From the NCBI RefSeq assembly GCF_021462225.1, contig NC_061804.1:3573001-3637000 (forward strand): 64,000 nucleotides of DNA. The letters run 5' to 3'. Under the pieces are notes generated by a model, which was not told the DNA's origin, made no database searches, and was given only the letters and a program-made list of their open reading frames with translations. This document shows, one piece after another, positions 58,853-64,000 of this stretch. The stretch is from Girardinichthys multiradiatus. Its lineage: Eukaryota; Chordata; Actinopteri; Cyprinodontiformes; Goodeidae. Numbering within the stretch: position 1 is the first letter of the stretch; each line of letters starts with the position of its first letter. Both the position numbers and the translations under genes were made by a program.

Positions 58853-60122
58853 CAGGGGTTGGACAATGAAACTGAAACACCTGTCATTTTAGTGTGGGAG
58901 GTTTCATGGCTAAATTGGACCAGCCTGGTAACCAGTCATCATTGATTGCACATTGCACCAGTAAGAGCAGAGTGTGAAGGTTCAATTAGCAGGGTAAGAG
59001 CACAGTTTTGCTCAAAATATTGAAATGCACACAACATTATGGGTGACATACCAGAGTTCAAAAGAGGACAAATTGTTGGTGCATGTCTTGCTGGCGCATC
59101 TGTGACCAAGACAGCAAGTCTTTGTGATGTATCAAGAGCCACGGTATCCAGGGTAATGTCAGCATACCACCAAGAAGAACGAACCACATCCAACAGGATT
59201 AACTGTGGACGCAAGAGGAAGCTGTCTGAAAGGGATGTTCGGGTGCTAACCCGGATTGTATCCAAAAAACATAAAACCACGGCTGCCCAAATCACGGCAG
59301 AATTAAATGTGCACCTCAACTCTCCTGTTTCCACCAGAACTGTCCTTCGGGAGCTCCACAGGGTCAATATACACGGCCGGGCTGCTATAGCCAAACCTTT
59401 GGTCACTCATGCCAATGCCAAACGTCGGTTTCAATGGTGCAAGGAGCGCAAATCTTGGGCTGTGGACAATGTGAAACATGTATTGTTCTCTGATGAATCC
59501 ACCTTTACTGTTTTCCCCACATCCGGGAGAGTTACGGTGTGGAGAAGCCCCAAAGAAGCGTACCACCCAGACTGTTGCATGCCCAGAGTGAAGCATGGGG
59601 GTGGATCAGTGATGGTTTGGGCTGCCATATCATGGCATTCCCTTGGCCCAATACTTGTGCTAGATGGGTGCGTCACTGCCAAGGACTACCGAACCATTCT
59701 TGAGGACCATGTGCATCCAATGGTTCAAACATTGTATCCTGAAGGTGGTGCCGTGTATCAGGATGACAATGCACCAATACACACAGCAAGACTGGTGAAA
59801 GATTGGTTTGATGAACATGAAAGTGAAGTTGAACATCTCCCATGGCCTGCACAGTCACCAGATCTAAATATTATTGAGCCACTTTGGGGTGTTTTGGAGG
59901 AGCGAGTCAGGAAACGTTTTCCTCCACCAGTATCACGTAGTGACCTGGCCACTATCCTGCAAGAAGAATGGCTTAAAATCCCTCTGACCACTGTGCAGGA
60001 CTTGTATATGTCATTCCCAAGATGAATTGATGCTGTATTGGCTGCAAAAGGAGGCCCTACGCCATACTAATAAATTATTGTGGTCTAAAACCAGGTGTTT
60101 CAGTTTCATTGTCCAACCCCTG
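58853..60122 (+). mobile_element. Tc1/mariner transposon of DD36E type, nearly intact
   Basis: 1270 bp, flanked by TA (58851-58852, 60123-60124). The outer 31 bp of both ends are perfect inverted repeats starting CAGGGGTTGGACAATGAAAC. The single-frame transposase inside is broken only by one stop codon close to its end. This is the best preserved mobile element in the window. Confidence 0.97.
59039..60025 (+). CDS. DD36E Tc1-like transposase, late premature stop
   Basis: 328 codons from MGDIPEFKRGQIVGAC. The N-terminal helix-turn-helix is KTASLCDVSRATVSRVMSAY, with an AT-hook-like GRKRK at 57-61, followed by a second DNA-binding helix pair (STRTVLRELHRVNIHGRAAI). The catalytic domain has D152 in LFSDESTF, GGGSVMVWAAISW at 188-200, D243 in QDDNAPIHTA and E280 in SPDLNIIEPLW. 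There are 36 residues between D243 and E280, hence DD36E, the spacing described for the Incomer group of Tc1/mariner. After MSFPR comes TGA at 60023-60025. The same frame continues for 14 more codons with a typical Tc1 C-terminus (IDAVLAAKGGPTPY) before TAA. A CGA-to-TGA change would explain it. Whether the shortened protein is active is unknown. Confidence 0.95.
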   Translation: MGDIPEFKRGQIVGACLAGASVTKTASLCDVSRATVSRVMSAYHQEERTTSNRINCGRKRKLSERDVRVLTRIVSKKHKTTAAQITAELNVHLNSPVSTRTVLRELHRVNIHGRAAIAKPLVTHANAKRRFQWCKERKSWAVDNVKHVLFSDESTFTVFPTSGRVTVWRSPKEAYHPDCCMPRVKHGGGSVMVWAAISWHSLGPILVLDGCVTAKDYRTILEDHVHPMVQTLYPEGGAVYQDDNAPIHTARLVKDWFDEHESEVEHLPWPAQSPDLNIIEPLWGVLEERVRKRFPPPVSRSDLATILQEEWLKIPLTTVQDLYMSFPR

Positions 60123-60154
60123 TATGGTGAGTTGCAAAAGTATTCATACCACTT

Positions 60155-60690
60155 GTACTGTACTGGGCAAAAGTTTTAGGCTTGTGTGAAAATATGCTGT
60201 AAACAAAGAATGGTTTCAGAAATATAAATGAAGATTGTTTATTTTTTATCAATTTAAAAAATGCCAAGTGACCCAAACATACAGCCAAACTCATTAAGAA
60301 CTATCTTCAGCCTAAAGAAGAACAAGACTTACTGGAAGTAATGGTGTGGCTCCCACAGAGCCCTGTCTCAACATCACCCAGTGTGTCTGGGATTACATGA
60401 AGAGACAGAAGTATGTGAGAAAGCCTACATCCACAGAAGATCTGTGGTTAGTTTTCCAAGATGTTTGAAACAACCTACCAGCTGAGTTCCTTCAAACTGT
60501 GTGCAAGTCTACCTAGAAGAATTGATGCTGTTTTGAAGGCAAAAGGTGGTCCCACCAAATATTGATTTGATTTAGATTTCTCTTTTGTTCATTCACTGCA
60601 TTTTGTTGATTGATGAAAATAAATGATTAACACTGAAAGCATTCTTTATGTGCCTAACACCTGCCTAACTCGTTTGCACAGTGCTGCACT
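60155..60690 (+). mobile_element. Tc1-like relic, internally deleted
   Basis: The left end is ACTGTACTGGGCAAAAGTTTTAGGC-type and the right end TTTGCACAGTGCTGC. Inside only the last part of the transposase remains: GTGTGTCTGGGATTACATGA, and at about 60515 a frame reading RRIDAVLKAKGGPTKY to a stop. Most of the coding region is deleted. Confidence 0.75.
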
Positions 60691-60799
60691 TCAGGTGTAT
60701 CATATTACAACTACAATGTAAAAACTGAAGTTTTTGCCTATTCTTTCCAAAATAGCTTAAGCTGAAAGATTAAACGAAGAGTGCCGGTGAACCTGAATT

Positions 60800-61195
60800 T
60801 TTAAGGCTTACCACAGAGTTTTAATTGGATTGCGTGTTCTGTCTTGGTGGAAAGTGAAGCTCTGCCAAGGTCTAAACTCTTTTTCAGCCTCTAACAGGTT
60901 TTCTCCAAGGATTGCCTTGACGCACTCTGACCAGCTTCCCTCACAAAAGAGAACACACAAGAGATTTCCCCATAGCATGAAACTGCCGCCACAATGTGTC
61001 ATGATAGGAAGGGTGTGTTGTGCATGTAGGCTAAAAATTGAAACTTTGTCTGATCACCTTTTTCCACATGTTTACTGTGTCCTCTGCATGGCTTGTAGCA
61101 AACTGCTTGAGGCAAACTGCAAACTGGACCTGTTTTAGTTTTCCTTCAATATTAGTTTTATTTTTGCCGCTCTCCCATAAAGCCCAGATATGCCG
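60800..61195 (-). mobile_element. Tc1-like relic, minus strand
   Basis: Minus-strand frames show MTHCGGSFMLWGN, ILGENLLEAEKEFRP and FTFHQDR, decayed versions of the Tc1 GGGSIMLWG, NLLESAKDLR and FQQDNDP segments, in the right order. The N-terminal side (CAVCLKQFATSHAEDTVNMW) follows to about 61195. No ends recognised. Confidence 0.75.
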
Positions 61196-61480
61196 CTCCT
61201 CCATAAAGACCAAGGCCCGTATTCACGAAGAGTCTCAGATCCTCTCAGAGAGCTCCTAACTCAGCCTAAAAATTCCTGGCAATGAGTCCTAGCTTAAGAT
61301 TGATTTAGTAAAATTGATTGTATTAAAATTTTGTAAAATTTATGGTAAAACTGATTCATAAAATGTATAATTTTCTTAGTTCTCAATCTTCTTATCTGTT
61401 TAAATAAAGGGTAAATGAAGGGTGTATAAATAAATAAAGGATACTTTATCCAGATTAGATAGATTTCAGGTTTGTATTGG
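61196..61480. repeat. possible repeat (GTATTCACGAAGAGTCTCAG type)
   Basis: GGCCCGTATTCACGAAGAGTCTCAGATC and AGAGAGCTCCTAACTCAGCCTAAAAATTCC resemble the end of a common fish DNA-transposon repeat. The rest is AT-rich. Confidence 0.4.
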
Positions 61481-62510
61481 ACATAGGTGGGACCAAGTCC
61501 TTACCTACATAGTAACAGGTAAGTCTCAATCATTTATAGTCAAATCTCAAGTCAAATAACAAGTCAAGACTGACAAGTCTCAAATCGAGTCACAAGTCAA
61601 GTCTAACAAGTCCAAAGTCCAAGTCCTATGGTGTAAATATCTAGTCATTTGCAAGTCAGAATGAGTTATCTCAGAAACACTACACTCACAAAATAAATAC
61701 AAAAATAAACAAGTGTATGAATGTCACAAAGCATCTAAACAAGTGGTTTCTATAAATGTTTAGCTTCTTCCTTCAAGACTTTCAGCCTTGTGAATGGACT
61801 GGAAACTTTCAGTAATCTCTTTAGGGTGTACCCTAAGTTTTGCTTTGTTGCAGCTGGGATAGACTACTTAACCCAACAGCATTACAACAGCCTTAATATG
61901 ACGTTGCAGAAGAAAATAAATGGATGGATGAAGGCAGTCATAAAAACTTTTAAATGCCAATAAAAATCCTAATTTACATAGTAGTTTCCTAATTCAAAAC
62001 ACTATATACTACTAAGAGAAAGAAGAACATTTCTTCCCAGTGTTTATTTTCAATCTCTTATTTTTTTATTAAACTTATAAGTATTGGAAAAAAATATATA
62101 TATATTGTTTTATTGACAGAACTATGATGATTTAAACCTGTCAACACAAATGAAGAACATGCTTCAGCACTGCTAGAAAGCATGAGGTATTTCTGATTCA
62201 TGGGAATGTGGTTAGGAGGAAAACGCTAATGAAAATCTGCGATGGGAATAAATATTTTATTTTTACTATTAATATTTTGCATGGTACATTTATGACTTTA
62301 ATGGGAGCCTCAAGCTATTTCAAGTGAAGACCCTCAAGTCCATGCCAAGTCACAAGTCCTCTGTATTCAATTTAAATCTGAGTTGCAAATCTTCTTATAT
62401 TTCTTGTATTTTTTATGTAACTAAGTGAAGTCTCAAGTCATCAAATCTGTGACTCAAGTCTAACTCTAGTCAAGTCATCAAGCCAAATTCTTCTCCTCTG
62501 GTATAGGACC
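61480..62510. repeat. AAGTC-rich repeat (two clusters)
   Basis: Clusters of CAAGTC/AAGTCTCAAGTC phrases at about 61488-61665 and 62315-62485, same orientation, separated by about 650 bp of AT-rich DNA that holds an old SINE tail (61826-61932). It resembles the subterminal motif arrays of a non-autonomous DNA transposon; no clean inverted ends were found. Confidence 0.5.
61826..61932 (+). repeat. old SINE tail fragment
   Basis: AGGGTGTACCCTAAG, CAGCTGGGATAGACTAC and GAAGAAAATAAATGGATGG correspond in order to the tail of the 33962-34291 SINE or a close relative. Strongly diverged. Confidence 0.5.
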
Positions 62511-64000
62511 TCTTTGTATTTTACCACATCTCTGTTCTTTCTGGCTGCTTATCTCTACAGCCACAGTGCCATGAAAAGGTTTTCAATAGTAAAAAGACGT
62601 TTGGGCTATATCAGAGCTTTCCATTGAGGCTGATGTTGCAACAACCTACTTCGGCAGTTTGCCAGATATGCCAAAAGTGACAGGCAATCTATCTTGATGT
62701 GGCTCAATTGTAGTGACTTCGATTTGTGGGTCAAATCTGACAAAAGAAAAGATTAAGCATGGCAAATGCAGTACTGTGAAGTTCATTAAAGGTTTGTGAA
62801 CAGTTTAAGTGCTCAATTTTATACTGTTCTTAATTCAGGAACCAGAAGTTTGCCCACTACAGTTTAACGCTTTGCTCCAGTGGCAGGTGAAAGTCAACAG
62901 TTGAAACATCATTGGGTATTTAGTGCAATTTGTATTAGGTCATGAAGTGATAACTTATAACACACATTTGTGTGTTTTTACTTCTGCAGCTACAGGGTGT
63001 GCCCTTGCTCTTTTCTGTGTTGTGTGTTTGGTGCCCCCTATTGAATATAAGTTTTATTGTTCTATTGAATTACAATGTACAGAATTATTCCACAGAAATT
63101 ATTTCAGACACCAAATCCAATATTCTTGACTCAGTGTGAACTGTGATTTTCACTAGATTGTGTTATTTCTACTTTTTTTTATATCTTACATAGAAAATTC
63201 ATCTCTGTAAATTGACTTGAAAATTAAAAAAAGTAAACAAGGTCAGACATGTTTAAAAAGGCTTGAGTTAATTTTAGTTTGTTAGCTCAGCTACATTCTT
63301 CCCTCTTCCCATGTTTATTTTCCAGTTGGGTATAAACGAATATACTCATACTCTTTAATCCGTGTTAAAATTAAAATTTCATGCCGTTTCATAACGTTTT
63401 GTGTGCTTGTGCTGGGAGCTGTTTTGTCTGACATAAACAAAAAGCACCAGCTACTCTTTAAAATCCTTGTTGTTGCCTTCAGCTCCAGTATGCAATATTT
63501 CTATACATTAAATTATCAAAAACGACCACGGGATTTTGAAAGAATGTGGTTTCTGTGTTTTTTTCATAAAGGGGGCTGGGAGAATGAATAAATGATGGTT
63601 GCATTGCACCCACACAACTGTGTTTTAGCCCTGGAAAATGCATGTCCTCAAATCTGTGTTAAGCTGGTTTATAATGCTCTGAGTCCCCTTCTGTGAGTGC
63701 AAGACAGGAAGGAAAGTATGTGCAATGATAATTATGTGGCTGTCTAGTATTGAAAGCACCAACAGTGGGCTTGTGAATATCAGGACTGAACTACGGAGCA
63801 ATTGAATAAGGTGCCCTAGCCTGATAAATCTTATATCTTCGCATAAGTTGCATGGCTCCATGTGTGTGTCTGGCACTTACTAGAAAAAAAACGTGTCACC
63901 AGGATGCACTGTGGGAAGAAGGTAAATCGAAAGAGGTATTGTGATGCTTAAGGCAATGTTTTTCTGGAAAATCTGCAGTCATGGCATCCATGTAGATGTA
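62511..64000. other. 5' flanking sequence, no gene
   Basis: AT-rich sequence with no coding, RNA or transposon feature that I can recognise. Confidence 0.5.

Noticed and set aside
59431..59682. Minus-strand frames within the 58853-60122 transposon
   Set aside because: Shadows of the transposase gene on the opposite strand.

Overview
The window is a piece of a vertebrate nuclear genome, almost certainly a teleost fish. It is AT-rich and has long introns. It carries many Tc1-like DNA transposons, Ty3/Gypsy LTRs, a Rex1/Babar-like LINE, tRNA-derived SINEs and long tetranucleotide arrays, a mix typical of ray-finned fish. The species cannot be named from the sequence; a percomorph or cyprinodontiform fish is a guess.

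The only host gene I can support is the 5' end of gria1, which encodes the AMPA-type glutamate receptor subunit GluA1, on the minus strand. Exon 1 (53722-53809) encodes the signal peptide and first mature residues. Exon 2 (45090-45224) and exon 3 (4788-5027, exactly 240 bp) encode the start of the extracellular amino-terminal domain. All three have good splice sites and compatible phases (1, 1, 1). Intron 1 is about 8.5 kb, intron 2 about 40 kb, and intron 3 runs off the left edge. The presumed promoter and 5' UTR lie at about 53810-54110, and the sequence to the right of that is upstream flank.

Most of the rest is mobile DNA. Intron 3 and the left of intron 2 hold SINE, MITE and Tc1 remnants. 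From 12.8 to 26.7 kb lies a retroelement block: a decayed Gypsy element (12861-17796) whose 5' LTR was hit by a second element now left as a solo LTR, another solo LTR, two direct copies of an unidentified long element with ends TGTTGGGA...TCCCAACA, and a Rex1-like LINE. From about 26.7 to 36.2 kb the intron is mostly plain, with one SINE showing a 15-bp target duplication and one possible LTR. At 36.4-40.8 kb there are a solo LTR with a perfect target duplication and a Tc1-like transposon with a full-length reading frame but a lost catalytic aspartate. Around exon 2 there is a diverged direct repeat of about 190 bp on either side of the exon.

Upstream of gria1 exon 1, 54.6-61.2 kb is a run of five Tc1-like elements of different families. 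The first two are separated and flanked by TATC/TA microsatellite. The fourth (58853-60122) is nearly intact: it has 31-bp perfect terminal repeats and a DD36E transposase broken only by one late stop codon.

No RNA genes, CRISPR arrays or bacterial-type operons are present. I did not find a clearly new biological system. The least explained items are the TGTTGGGA element family with its small spliced-looking reading frame, and the repeat pair around exon 2.
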